64,000 nt of DNA from Actinernus sp. WN-2022 (taxonomy: Eukaryota; Cnidaria; Anthozoa; Actiniaria; Actinernidae), in assembly GCA_030867875.1 (NCBI GenBank), contig JAOWCC010001751.1, forward strand, positions 24,854,369 to 24,918,368, written 5' to 3'. Positions within the stretch are counted from its first letter, which is position 1. The number at the start of each line of letters is the position of its first letter. Position numbers and translations under genes: made by a program. This document shows, one piece after another, positions 1 to 13,000 of this stretch. The notes under the pieces are model-generated. The model saw only the letters and a program-made list of their open reading frames with translations, was not told the origin of the DNA and made no database searches.

Positions 1-229
1 ATCTGTATATGATAGTTGATAGTTAATGTAATTAATAGTTAACATATAGTTTATACAATTGTTGATTTTTATATTCATGTAGTTAATGCAAATAGTGTAG
101 TAACAAAACTTATTTAATTTCTATTATGATCATTAGTTGGTATTGTTTTTATTTTATATTTTCATGTATGTATAGCTATACTCAGACTGTAGGTAGGCTG
201 TGAATATATCATTATTATTATTATTAAAA
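1..229 (+). repeat. 3' end of a non-LTR retrotransposon, copy 1
   Basis: This AT-rich stretch ends in an (ATT)n run at about 210-229. It aligns by eye with 39921-40090, which has the same order of words (GTTAATGTAGTAAC-like, then ATTTCTATTATGAT, then TAGGCTGTGAATA) and the same ATT microsatellite tail. A shared 3' block with a simple-repeat tail and no shared 5' part is the usual picture of 5'-truncated non-LTR retrotransposon copies. No coding capacity is left. The short open frame at 266-463 lies just past it and is unsupported. Confidence 0.5.
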
Positions 230-1011
230 TCAAAGCTTGCTTTGGGATAAATTAGGGTAGATTTATTGAACTGTAATTTCAAGTCTTTGCAGTTAAGCAA
301 AATAACAAGAAGACAAAGCCAGAGTTTTGAAACAGAAACTGTATCAATTTTGAATCAATATAAATCTTTACTTCGCCTGAGCGCACCGACTGATTCAATG
401 TTCCTAGGCACTTACTACATATATGGAGATTTAATTATGACTATATATAGAGATAAAAGATAAAACTAGACTGGAAATGTCCTGAAGATTTTTGTCTGAA
501 GATTTCTGAATTATTTCAGAAACTCATACCAAAACCAACATATCTTTTAGCCAATCAAAGGTAGCAAAGTATCAAAGAAAAGGCCTTGTCACATATTAGC
601 CAATCAGTGCATTTTTTTTACAAATTCTTGTAAAGATCCACTTGACTTGGAACTCCCTTCCTGAGTTTTGAGGGAAGACGGACGGCTGTATACAGGCTAT
701 TAGCTGAGCAATGGGTAATTTCCCTGGCTGTTTTCAACATTGGACCAGCTATAGACAAGTAGTAATTATTGAAGATAAATCAAGAGAAACTAATTTGTAA
801 AACTGTGGTCAACCCCTCTATCATTCTCTAAAATAATTGCCTCATCTCTGGAAAGTCCTCAATTTTTTACAAACTTTGAAAAATCTTGGGAAATGTTAAT
901 CAAATCTTGGGAGTCTAGCCTTGACTTAGCCTTCTTGTGAACTGCTAGCTTTTCTGTGCCTCCATTATTTTTGTTTTCATTATTAATGTGAGTGAATGTT
1001 CTATTATTCAG

Positions 1012-4000
1012 GTGAAAGGAGCTATGATCCTGCATTGTTCCATGACAGGGTGGAGAGAATTCTTATTGATGACCACAATGTACCAAGACTTAGGTAAGTA
1101 ACAACCTCATTCCTTGATCCCAGATGGCATTAAAAGTACCTGTGGTACAGGCTGGTGGGATTTGGGTGCTGATTGGCTAGTATGCATCTTGCATATTAGA
1201 CCACTTTCATAAATGCGTATTCCTGTTTCGATAGTTTATCCACATGTATGGACAGAAAATATTATCATTACCATGCGAAAGAGCATGTCAACATTAGCAA
1301 TCTTGTGAAATTTCAGTGTGAATTAAGTTACAGTCATTTGAAATTGGGGAGATTTGTATGAGAAAAACAACAGAGGCCTTTGACTAGCCTCACTTTCATG
1401 TTTTTCCAGCATTTGAAACGACTTACATAACAACAGAAATTATCTACATTGCTCTATAACTGAACACAAGTACTAGCTATAGTTTTAATATGATCTTTCA
1501 TATGGTAGCATTAGTTTCTCTCCAAATTATGCAAATTAGGAGGCAGCTATTATGAAAGTGGTCTATAGCACATTCATTTTTTATTTAAGAAATTAACTGT
1601 TGATGTCATCTTTTGCAATTCACATTCAAATTCATTGAAAACAACTAAAAATTCATAAGTACTTGCTGTAGCATTTTTGGGGGGCTTCTTGGACTGTAGC
1701 AGATTCATTGTTTGATTCATTGTTTCTGGGGTTATAGTGTTCTTTGTATTTCAGGGTATTGTTTTGCTTTAGAAGACAATAGTTTTCTTTGTTTTACATA
1801 ATGTGGTGATCTGTAGCACCAAGAAACCCCCCATTTTTGCCTTTTCAATGCTTGCCTCTAAACTGGGTAAAAGTGGAACATTATGTATGGTTGGAATTCA
1901 TTGAGGTCATACTTCAACCATTAACCATTCTTCAGCGATGATGAATCCAAGATGGTGGATGTTCTTCAAATATGCCCAATATACAGTATGCCCATGTAAT
2001 GGGCTATATTTGGGTCACATGACCAGCCTGGTTCTTCTTTCGATGCCATCGTGGATTAGGCATGTAAAGACCACTAGGAAGGAAGTTGGTTAAGAAATTG
2101 TTGTGTTATGAAACAAGGTGGTAAATATACATAGGTCCAGTAGGATAGACTGCAAGAAGTAACAGAGGAATGGAGGATCCAAAAGGAAGAATCCAATGCT
2201 GAAAACTGATTGGACTCAGTAAGAATTAACACCATATTTATGAAGGTCCAAGAAAACTGAATTTAGTTTGTCACGAAACAACATAAATATGGGGTCATCC
2301 GAGGGACAGATCCAGGGGGTGTCCAGGGCTATGAGAACTGGACACCTCACTCCTCCCCCCTCGTAATATGGCAAAATATGCCAGAGGTTCTACTTCCCTC
2401 TCTAGCTTTAAAGTGCTAGTGGCACGTTTTTCAACATTTTAAACTGAAGTGGCACAATATTTTATCAATATGTCCTGAATCTAATATTATACTTATTTGA
2501 AGAGTTTCCCTTTAGTTTATTTCTTCAAATAGAAAACGAGCACAACATTTGGTATACACTTACTAATATTAAACTTAGTTTTTTTGTAAAAGAAACATGC
2601 ACGTACCATTCTAGAATAGATTAATTGACTCTACTGTGTGCACAATAATATTGCCATCTGCACTTTGGCCTCTGAAGCTTCGAAATGTGGCACAAAAGGG
2701 TAATATCGAATTGGATTTTAACCATCAAATCCTATATAGATCAAGACTTGTTTACTACATGTAAATGTCAAGGAAAAGTCACTTGACTGTGCTTCACTTT
2801 TAGTATCGAAATCCACATCCACCATGTTGCGAGAGACTTGAGTTCTTGTTGTGACGTCACAAGCCACCACAAGCACAGTTGAGAGCAAAAGTAAGCAGGC
2901 TTCCTGTGGCGAGAAAAACCTTCGAAAATACACCATAATTTTTTTTTTTTTGCAGCAAAACAATCACTAATAGCATAACCAGGGCCCAAAAGTAACTTTT
3001 TTATAAAGGCACCAGCTGACCAGTAAACCACAAATTTTGGTCGCCAAATCGTAAGTTTTGGTCGCCAACATTTTTGCACGAATAAATCAGCCATTATATT
3101 AGATTGACCAACCAAACAAGTTTAAATTCTCTCTCACTTTCTTTGTGCCTACTGTGTCACCTTTAATCGACAAACCTTTAAAGAAATCTAAAGAATTCAC
3201 ATAGTTACATACATTGTATTCATCGCTGAAAGCACAGCAATAGGAGCAGGTGTTGCTAAGAAATGCGCCCATGCTACCTCTTTTGGAGAAACTGCTGAAT
3301 CAAAATAGCACCCAGTAAACATGATATGTTTGGTGAACCTATTTGGGAACCTGATTTCAGGGTGGTTTCTTAAGTAGGTTTTCATTAGAAGTAAGAAAAG
3401 TTGAGAGGTTACAAGGTAAGTCGCCAGATGGTGACCAGTTCTGAAATTTATGTTTGGTAAGGCTCAATCTTTAGTTGCATTGGTGGCCAGTTGGTTGAAA
3501 TTTCAAGCCCTGATAACCCACACCATCTGCCGTCTATTGGCAAACTCACCATCTGATTGGCTAGCCAGGCACCATCTATTGGCAAATTCACCATCTGATT
3601 GGCTAGCCAGGCTCCGTCTATTGGCAAAATCATCATCTGATTGGCTAGCTGCCTGGCTATCGATAGTCGACTGTGTGTACTGCAGACAAAAATAACTTAC
3701 AAAAATGTTTTTTTGTGTGTGAGTTTTTCCAGTTTTCTTGATTGCTAAGTTGATAGAATGGTGGCTTGGTTATATGCTAAAACTTATTACAACTATAGAT
3801 TTCTCATTGTTAAATATAATATGTTGTGTCCTTTGCAGTCAGTTGCTGTATTTCTGTCATAATGTGAGAGAATGGCTGGACAAGGATCCAATGAATGTCA
3901 TTGCTGTTCATTGTAAAGGAGGGAAAGGTAATGTGAAACTAATAAGTCTGTACAAAGTTATGAGATACTGTACATAATGCATACAGCCATCTTATTCTTC

Positions 4001-7000
4001 TTCTATCCGGAGCCACAACTCACAATGCACCTCCTGAGAAAGACGTCTGCAATTTGAGCCCCAGAATTCCATACTGATGACGTTCTGCAGCCAGGATCTT
4101 ATCACATTAGGTGATTGGCATGGTAATTAATAGAGATACATGTACTAGCCATTCAAATAATGCAACAAGATCCTGGCTGCAGTATATGGAATGTTTGGGC
4201 TCAAATCACAGATATCTTTCTTGAGATTGATCAAGGTGCAGTTTGAGTTGTGGAACCTGATGGAATATGGCTGTATTTTCAGGCTATACAGTTGATGACC
4301 GCTATACAATCATGTACATGTATCAACATTTATTTTCAGCTTCTAGTTTAGAAAACCGAGTGTTTCATACAGTTAGATCAACCTACAGATCATGCTATTC
4401 CTCTCTTTATATGTTCCAATATTTTGCCATTGCAGTAAACTTCTGTATTATGAATCTATTGTATATCTCTTATACAGTATATCATGATATTTCAAACAAT
4501 AATACTCCTAAAAATATTACTAATTTGTGTAAGGAAACCAGTGAAGTTCATTCCTATAGAACACGCTCTGTGAGCTCTAATACAGTCATTTTATGTGCAA
4601 CACTCCAGAATTGAGAAACAGATTTTTTTTTTTCAAGAATAGGTAATGTACAGATCTGGAATGTAATACCGATTTCAGTTAGACTGTTACAAAAGAAATA
4701 ATAATTGTTCAAAAAATAACTGAGACAGGCACTCTTACATATTGAAATCCCCCCAAATAATAATGTCTCAACATTAATTAACTAGATTAATTGAATCACT
4801 AGACTAGCCTGATCTCGTCTGATATTACATGTACAGTATATAACGAAAAATCCTATTAAGCCAATATTACATCACTGTACATACTGTAAATATCTCCCAT
4901 AATTTTTATGTAAAATAACAATGACTAAACATAGATAGATACATGTAAATTACTTTGTATAATTATCAGTCCCACTCTTTCTCCTACTTATCTATAGACA
5001 TTACTATATGTAACTCATTTTTCTGTAAACTACATTATTTGTACTTAATTATCTCATTTCTTCTCAATTACCACCCACCTAGCCTTTACTAAATGCAGGT
5101 TGAGTTTTAATACTGTGTTAATTTTATATATTGAATAAAGTTGAAGTTGACAATAATGTCAACACAAAATCATTATATACATTATATAGTTTTTAACTCA
5201 TTTTAATTAATAATCTGTTGTGAAAGTGTCCAGTTATATCTTGCAATGATAATAAGCAATTCATGGTATTTTTGGGGTTTTATTTCCTACTTATGTATCA
5301 GGCAGGACTGGTACTGCAATTTGTGCTTGGTTGATTGCAAGTGGACAGTTTGAGCAGGCTAAGGTGATTTATAAAATAATTATTCAGGGTTCCCACAGTC
5401 AAGGACATATGTCAGAAAACTTTTCTTTCAAGGTCAGGGAAATGTCAGAGAATTCTGAATCAAGTCAAGAAATTCTAAATTTCTGCTAAGTCAGTGAAAG
5501 GTCAGGGAAATTATTTTCAATTTCCTTCATGTTTTATTGACTTTTGTTTTGTTCATTGCAATGTCTTCTCAAGGAAATGATCAATATTTTATTGCATGCA
5601 TGGTCCATAATTATTGACTTTTGTGGTGTGTTCAACAAGAATATAAAAATTGAAACTACTGTAAAAGCAGGCCAGTAAACACCCTAAATTATGAACCCTG
5701 AGTTGTGGATTTATCAAGATGTAAAACATGTGAAAAACACCAAAATGAGGGTAGTCTCGTTGGGCCCTGGCTAAATGCTCAAACATTTTCATCCAACATC
5801 TGTTGAATGAACATCTTTTCTTGTTTATATAGCAACCTTTAAAATTACTGTTTATAAATGGTTTCTCAACAATTTTTTGTTTGAACTTCATGTAAATCAA
5901 ACATTTTCATCCAACATTTTGCGTGTTGAACAAATGTTTATTTAGCCACCTCTTCTAACAGACCTTGCGAATGCAGGAGGTATTTAGCCAATCACAAATT
6001 GACTTGGAACATTGAGATTCAATTTGTTTAGATGTTTGCTAAATGTTTGATATGCATGCATGGCTAAACAATCAAACATTGTGTGACCGTTTAGCCAGTT
6101 CGGTTAAATGTTCAAGATGACATTGCAACATAATGTTTGATGAGAATGTATGAATGCTTAGCTAGGGCTTTAAACTGGCATATCCTCATACAAAAGTCAC
6201 AAATTTAATTATTGTAAATATTTGAGCCGCATTATCTTTCTTCTTCAATGCTAAACTTTCCAAACTATTGATGTTAGGGGAAGGTTTTATAGGAAGACTT
6301 TTGGTAAAGTGAAATTAAAAATCAAAATTATTTGAATTTGGTAATTTATTGTTCAAGTAAAAATTTCCAAATGTAGAGAATGAACTGAAGGGCCAAAGTG
6401 ATCTTCAAGTGGACTAATTTGTCTTGTTACTGCAATTTATAGCACAGCCTTGACTATTTTGGAGTGCGACGGACAGACTATAGTGTTGGAAAATCTTACC
6501 AAGGTGTCCAGACACCCAGTCAGGTATTGACAACCACAACAGTAACGACTTAGCGATGCTGTACAATGTACAGTATAGCTGTATGCATGTTACATAAATA
6601 AAAAGAGCCAGTACAAAGGACCTTTTAATTGAAAAGTGAAAACATGTCAGCGATGGATGTATCAACAGTCAGATAAGATATGTAAATTGTAATGTCCACA
6701 GTAGGTCTCAAACAGTTATATGTATTAATTAATGTTATACCATGGTAGCCTCGGATTCTTTTGTTCTCCGAGGCACATTTAAACCACTAATTTTCCCTGA
6801 TGGCAGGGATATTTAGAAATATGCATTGTTTCGAAATTTCCCGCCGGGAAATTTCGAGACAATACATATTTCTAAATTTCCCCTGCATGCGTAATGAGCG
6901 AAAATTAGAAGAGAATGCAGGCTGGAAGTGAGAAGGTCAAAAGCATCAACTCCTGCTCCCCTCTGGCACGACTGTTAATAAGGCACGACTAGCCCTACGC

Positions 7001-10000
7001 TACCGGATGAAAAATACTGAATCCAAACTGACCTGTCTTCATCATAACCTTCAATGTAATCCATGTGGGATGACCTATTTCAATCTGCATATTCTTCTCT
7101 TAATTTCTCAAACCCGCTTCTTCCATGTGGGATACTTAAAACCATAAACGTGACGTAATTAAAATCCATTCATGCTCTTTGAATATTTAGTCAACCGAAT
7201 AATTACATCGTATTTTAGTGTTATTCTTCTCAAAAACAACACGCTTTTCCCCAGGGGAAGCCAGGGTCGTTTAATCAATGGTGCTCAGTCAAGCATTAAA
7301 CAAAACGTTTTCTAAAGCAACTCGACTGCGACGTCTTTAGTTTCGGCAGAGAAAACTAAACTTCTCAGAGATTTGTTCCGTTCCTCGGCGATCATGGTAT
7401 AACAAACTTATACCATGGCATTTCGGGGTATTAGTGATTTAAATTGCCCCTCGAGCCTTGGGAAGATTTGTAAAAGTCCCTCGGCCGAAGCGGCCTCGGG
7501 ACTTTTACAAATCTTCCCTCGGCTCTCGGGGCAATTTAAATCACTAATACCCCTCATGCCATGGTATAACCTATAATTAATCAATAAACTATATGATTGC
7601 CAACTAATGCCCCAATAACACAAACAAATCATTTCACAATTTTTAGGGACGTTATGTTGGCTATCTGGAACAGATCTTCACTAAATCAAATCGAAGGATG
7701 CCACCACCTGTATCCCTTAAGCTAAAGACTCTCAAGATTGATGGCATATGTGGTGAGTTATAATCAATAGTCAGAGTGGATTTCACATGAGCGGGACAAA
7801 AGTATGGCATGTCCATGAAGCCTTGCTGTAACTATAACTTTCTGTACCCTAACTCTGTGTATTTTGATTGGATCAGAAAGACGAAAACAATGGGAAACCA
7901 TTTCAACATCATGGCATGTCATACAGTAACTGTGCCATATTAAGTCATTGCCATAACTTGGCAACTCATACGAAAACCCCTCTAAGTAACACTCTTTACT
8001 ATAATGTACATGTAGTTTTTTCGCGTACTACGACATCTAAAGTCATTGGAAATTACTGGTATTCTAAGAAAGAGTATTAAATTATTAGTAATACTCACAT
8101 ACTACATACATTGTACATAAATTATGCTACATGTATGTCTATGCTATCTTTTGGCAACATGACGTTTGAACATAAGTCAGAATTAGCCTCTTGTTATGGG
8201 GAAGGAAGGAAAGAAGGGAAGAAAAAACGAAATTAGATTGTAAACTGTCTCTCCCTTTCTCTCACCCTGTTGAGACAGTTAGAAAAAAGGGAACATAGCC
8301 TGCATCACATCCGAACTGAACCCTGGTTAAGTCCGTATGCAAATTAACAAATGAAAGCTTGTTTTGGACCCCCAGCGGAGTAGCACGATTACGTCTACCC
8401 TCCTCTGATTGGTTTTTACTAATGCTCATTCTTACACGTCTTCTGAATGGCCATTCAACTGTCAACAAGATATAGAGCTGTGTCTTAACATGTTGGTGTA
8501 CTAGAATCACATATTTGCTTAGTTCGTCAAGTCAGACAGGAATAGCATAGTCAGTGTTTGATTATTATCATTGCCTTCTCTATACTACTGGTTAGGTTTT
8601 GGAAGTGGAGATGGCAAAGGTCTGAGGCTGGAAGTGATCATAAATGGCAGTGTTGTGTACCATCTGACGTGCTCTGAAGGACGACCTGGCCAGGTATCTG
8701 ACTAAGTCACTCTTCAATAATTAGTTCCTTGGGTTAATGCCTGGGAGAGATTTGAAACTATGGTACTGGTAATTCCAATTTCCGGGTTCCGGTTTTTCAT
8801 TATAGTATGTTGATTTCCAGGTTATAGACTATTCAGAATAGTCAAATGGAGAAAATCCAGGTTTGTTTTCACAATAACTTGGAAATACTTGGCCCTCTAC
8901 TCTTTTTAATTGATATAAATGATATTCATAAGTCTTCTCTTGATTTTAGTTTTCATCTTTTTGCTGTTGATACTAGTATAGTATATGCAAATAAAAATTT
9001 ACATAATTGTAATTGGCCAATAAATTGACTCTGAATGTAAAGAAATCCAATAATATTTCGACCACGTCAAAAATCTTTACTCTTTATCCTAAAATTAAAA
9101 TCTTTAATAACTCAAATAATGCTGAACAATTTCTAGATATGAAAGATTTCATTAAGTATTTAGGGGTAATCATACAGAACATATTTGCCAAAAAGTCAGC
9201 AAATCCATAGGAATCATTGCCAAATTAAGACATTTCATTCCCATTTCGTACACTGATCATACCTTACCTAACCTATGGTATTTGTACATGGGGTCAATGT
9301 ATTTCCAGATTCAGCATTTTGAGGATTTGGATAAGCTGGTTGTCACACTTGGTGACATGGATTGTCCGACTCTGACAGGAGACATCAAAATTAAATTCTA
9401 TTCAACTGACCAGGTAAGTCTTTATTATGCATATATATGTTGTGGTTTAAAATTTTTTTTGGTTCAAAATTTTTAAACTAGTTCAAAAATTTTAAACCAG
9501 TTCAAATTTTTTACACCAGTTCAAAATTTTTACACCAGTTCAAATTTTGAAAACTGGTTTATCTTTTTCAAAAGAAAAAAAAAATCTACCCACCCCTCCC
9601 CTGCAAAAAAACCCCAACCTATTCCATTCCCTTTTTTCCCTTGCTCCCCCACCTACTTACCTTACTGTACCACTTACTTACCTTACTGTACCACTTACTT
9701 ACCACTTTCCTCGGCGGTCACCCATCCACTCACTAACCCTGCCCAATCGGGCTTAACTTCAGCTACTCGATGATCCACTCGCCTAACGCAATGCGCCACA
9801 GAAGCAATCGTTGATTTGAACACCACCGTATATTCTATAAGTGCTAGTCGTTGAAGCCAGTCCCTCTCATTATGCTAATTTGTTTCCAGTCTCTTAAATT
9901 TATACGCGAATGCGCACCGGATTCTTCAAAGATGGCCGATGAACCGTGCGTAAGTAAAGAGGCCTTCTATGATGCCATAAACGACTTATAATCCAAACAA

Positions 10001-13000
10001 AAAAACACATTTAAAAACACCCTAACCGTCAACAACGGGTGCTCACTAATTTAGGGTGTTTAGAGCTATAGTCACTACACTTAGAACTAGATTACTGAAC
10101 AACTCAGAATAATAATGCTTCTTCATTGGTCCCGTGAACTAATACAAACCCTACCCCTACATTTAAAAATACCCTAACCGTCAACAACGGATGCTCACTA
10201 ATTTGGGTGTTTAGAGCTATAGTCACTACATTTAGAACTAGATCACTGAACAACTAAGAATAATAATGCTTCTTCGATGGTCCTGTGAACTAATACAAAC
10301 CCTACCCCTACCCCTACATTTAAAAATACCCTAACCGTCAACAACGGATGCTCACTAATTTAGGGTGTTTAGAGCTATAGTCACTACACTTAGAACTAGA
10401 TCACTGAACAACTCAGAATAATAATGCTTCTTCGATGGTCCTGTGAACTAATACAAACCCTACCCCTACATTTAAAAATACCCTAACCGTCAACAACGGA
10501 TGCTCACTAATTTAGTGTGTTTAGAGCTATAGTCACTAAACTTAGAACTAGATCACTGAACAACTCAGAATAATAATGCTTCTTCGATGGTCCTGTGAAC
10601 TAATACAAACCCTACCCCTACATTTAAAAATACCCTAACCGTCAACAACGGATGCTCACTAATTTAGGGTGTTTAGAGCTAGTCACTAATAATTTTGGGT
10701 GCCTCGCAGCGCCCGTAAGATTTGCTCCAATTTGCTACTACCTTCACCGACAAACAATAGAACAAACATTAATAGAACGAAGCAAACAATAACATCTAGT
10801 AGTCACTAATTTAGGATCCCAAATCCAGCATTTAAAATAACCCTAACATCAGTTAACATAACTTCCCTTTTAGAATGTTAAAAAATAAACTGGTTTTAAA
10901 ATTTTGAACTGGTGTACAAATTTTGAACTAGTGTAAAAATTTTGAACCCGGTTAAAAAAAATTGAACTGGTTTAAAAAAAAATTGAACCAAAAAAATTTT
11001 GAACCACAACATATACATATATGAATGGGTGCAAAAAGGGCTCTAGATCAATTCCTAAATTCTCCTTAGATATGTAGCCTGCATACATCTGCTGCTCACC
11101 CTAAAAAATCGGAAGAGCATCTGTGAGTTACATTAGTTAATGTTGTTCCCAGTAATTTATTCACACACATTACCATGTTCATTCAGAAATATCGATAAAA
11201 TCACCAGCATATCACCTTAAAATAATTTTTTTAACAGTTTCTTAAATAAAATAAAATAAATTGAGCAAGTTCGAAATTTTAACTCAATCATATCAAAATA
11301 ATCCCTTGCTGGAGAAAAACCTCTTGATCAGTACTTTAGCAAAGTGCTTGTGAAATTGTTCTGGAAAATTGAAGCTGAAAAACTTGTAATTTGAAGAACA
11401 TGGATTGTTAGGTGCCGAGTTTGTGTCTGTTGTGTCTTGTAGGTTGTTTCTAAATACTCCTCTCTTAGTATTCCAATGCAACTGTAGGCGATTTAGTAAT
11501 CGAAACTGCGTGACTGACATCTTTTGATGATTGTTGCATTTTTTCTGTAGAATTCAAATAAGTTGTCTCAAAATCTTTTATCTGTTTGAGAAAACTTTCA
11601 AGACAATCCATTGTAAGTGCCTTTCCTTAAAGCCAAAGTGATTCCTGAGGAGCAAGACATTGCTGGATGGACAACAAAACAAGAAAGGGGTCATTTTATT
11701 TTTCTCTTTTATTCAATCTGACTAGCATTTTGCACGCAAAAACTCATTTCTGCACCAAATTAAGTAGAATAAAAGCTATTGGCAGTCTCTTGGGTAATTA
11801 TTATCCAAGTGTAATACAATATTTGGCCATACAAGTTGGTCTTTCGACATCAAACATTTGAAAATATTATAATTCATCGTGATCGTTTTTGCCTACATGT
11901 AGTAACTCCAGGCCTCAAGCGCTAAGAACAGGTATTCTGCAATTAAAACTGCTTTATATACCAGTAATTATTATCTCATGTATGAGTATTGTATCATGAT
12001 CATGTTTGTTTTATTTATATACATGCAATTCCAAAGGGTGGGGGTCCACGTGGTGAAAGTCTGGAAATTCCGGAGGGTAGGGGGGGGGGGGGGGGGGGGG
12101 GGGGGGGTACGGTACAATTTGGGCATCCATTTCAGAAGATCCAGAGGGGAGGGGGGATCAAAGACCAAATCCCTTCCGTGGGGGGTATGGATATTTTCTG
12201 GAACTAAACAATTGAAAACTGCTCTAACAACAAATTAAAATTAAGCATTTTTTGCATTCATCTCTTCAGTTGTTTTAACACTTGAACTTCCATTTTTGTT
12301 TGAGTAGACCTATATCTTATGAATATTTTTTTTTTTGCCTTCATGATTATTTAAAACTAATACATGTATGTGCATATCATATATATAATAAATAAACTCT
12401 TTATTTAAACACGGAGTCTCAATCATACAATGATGCTCTTCTGGAGAGCCGTGATCCAACAATAAACTCTAAAAAGATCTAAAAAGCATAAATAATAATA
12501 TGGTCGCTTATTCCTATGTGAGAGACTCAACTATTGGTGTACTTACTCGGTTCGTTTGTAAGGAACAGATCAATAGTAGTAGAAGTATTAGGCATTACTC
12601 TTGTCGGTTCGTTAATAAGCTGAGAATATTGATACAGGTCACACAGTTTGAGAAGTGTTTTTGTGTGCTGACCCGGAGAATTTGATCCGACATCACAATT
12701 AAAATCACCAATTACATATGATTCAATATTCATATCATATTATATACATATCATATCATATACATATCATATATACATGTAGCAAACAGGCTCATGGGAA
12801 TAGGGGGAGGAGAGGAAGAATTAAGCCAGCATGGACTCAATACAAATGTGAATTATTTCCCTATAATATTCCATAATTTAAAAGGCTCAGCTAGTTCAGT
12901 TGTCCACTCATGCCAAGTGCAGTTGAGCGATTCATGCATGTATATTGTCCCAATTCAGGTCACCTGACTCATCCCTTGAGTAATGTTTTCTTGTTTTTCT

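Noticed and set aside
266..463. An upstream phosphatase exon.
   Set aside because: The 65-residue frame has no membrane helices or TPTE-like sequence, and no donor in the required phase was found.
5363..7647. Loss of the phosphatase exon for the YFG-RRTD/TI-loop segment.
   Set aside because: On closer reading the exon is present at 6443-6523 with AG and GT borders and correct phase.
10010..10690. CRISPR-like array of spaced repeats.
   Set aside because: The 152-bp units are repeated in full with no unique spacers, inside a eukaryotic intron and TIR element.
10010..10690. Interstitial telomere array because of CCCTAA/TTAGGG words.
   Set aside because: The words occur singly, in both orientations, within a 152-bp unit, not as tandem hexamers.
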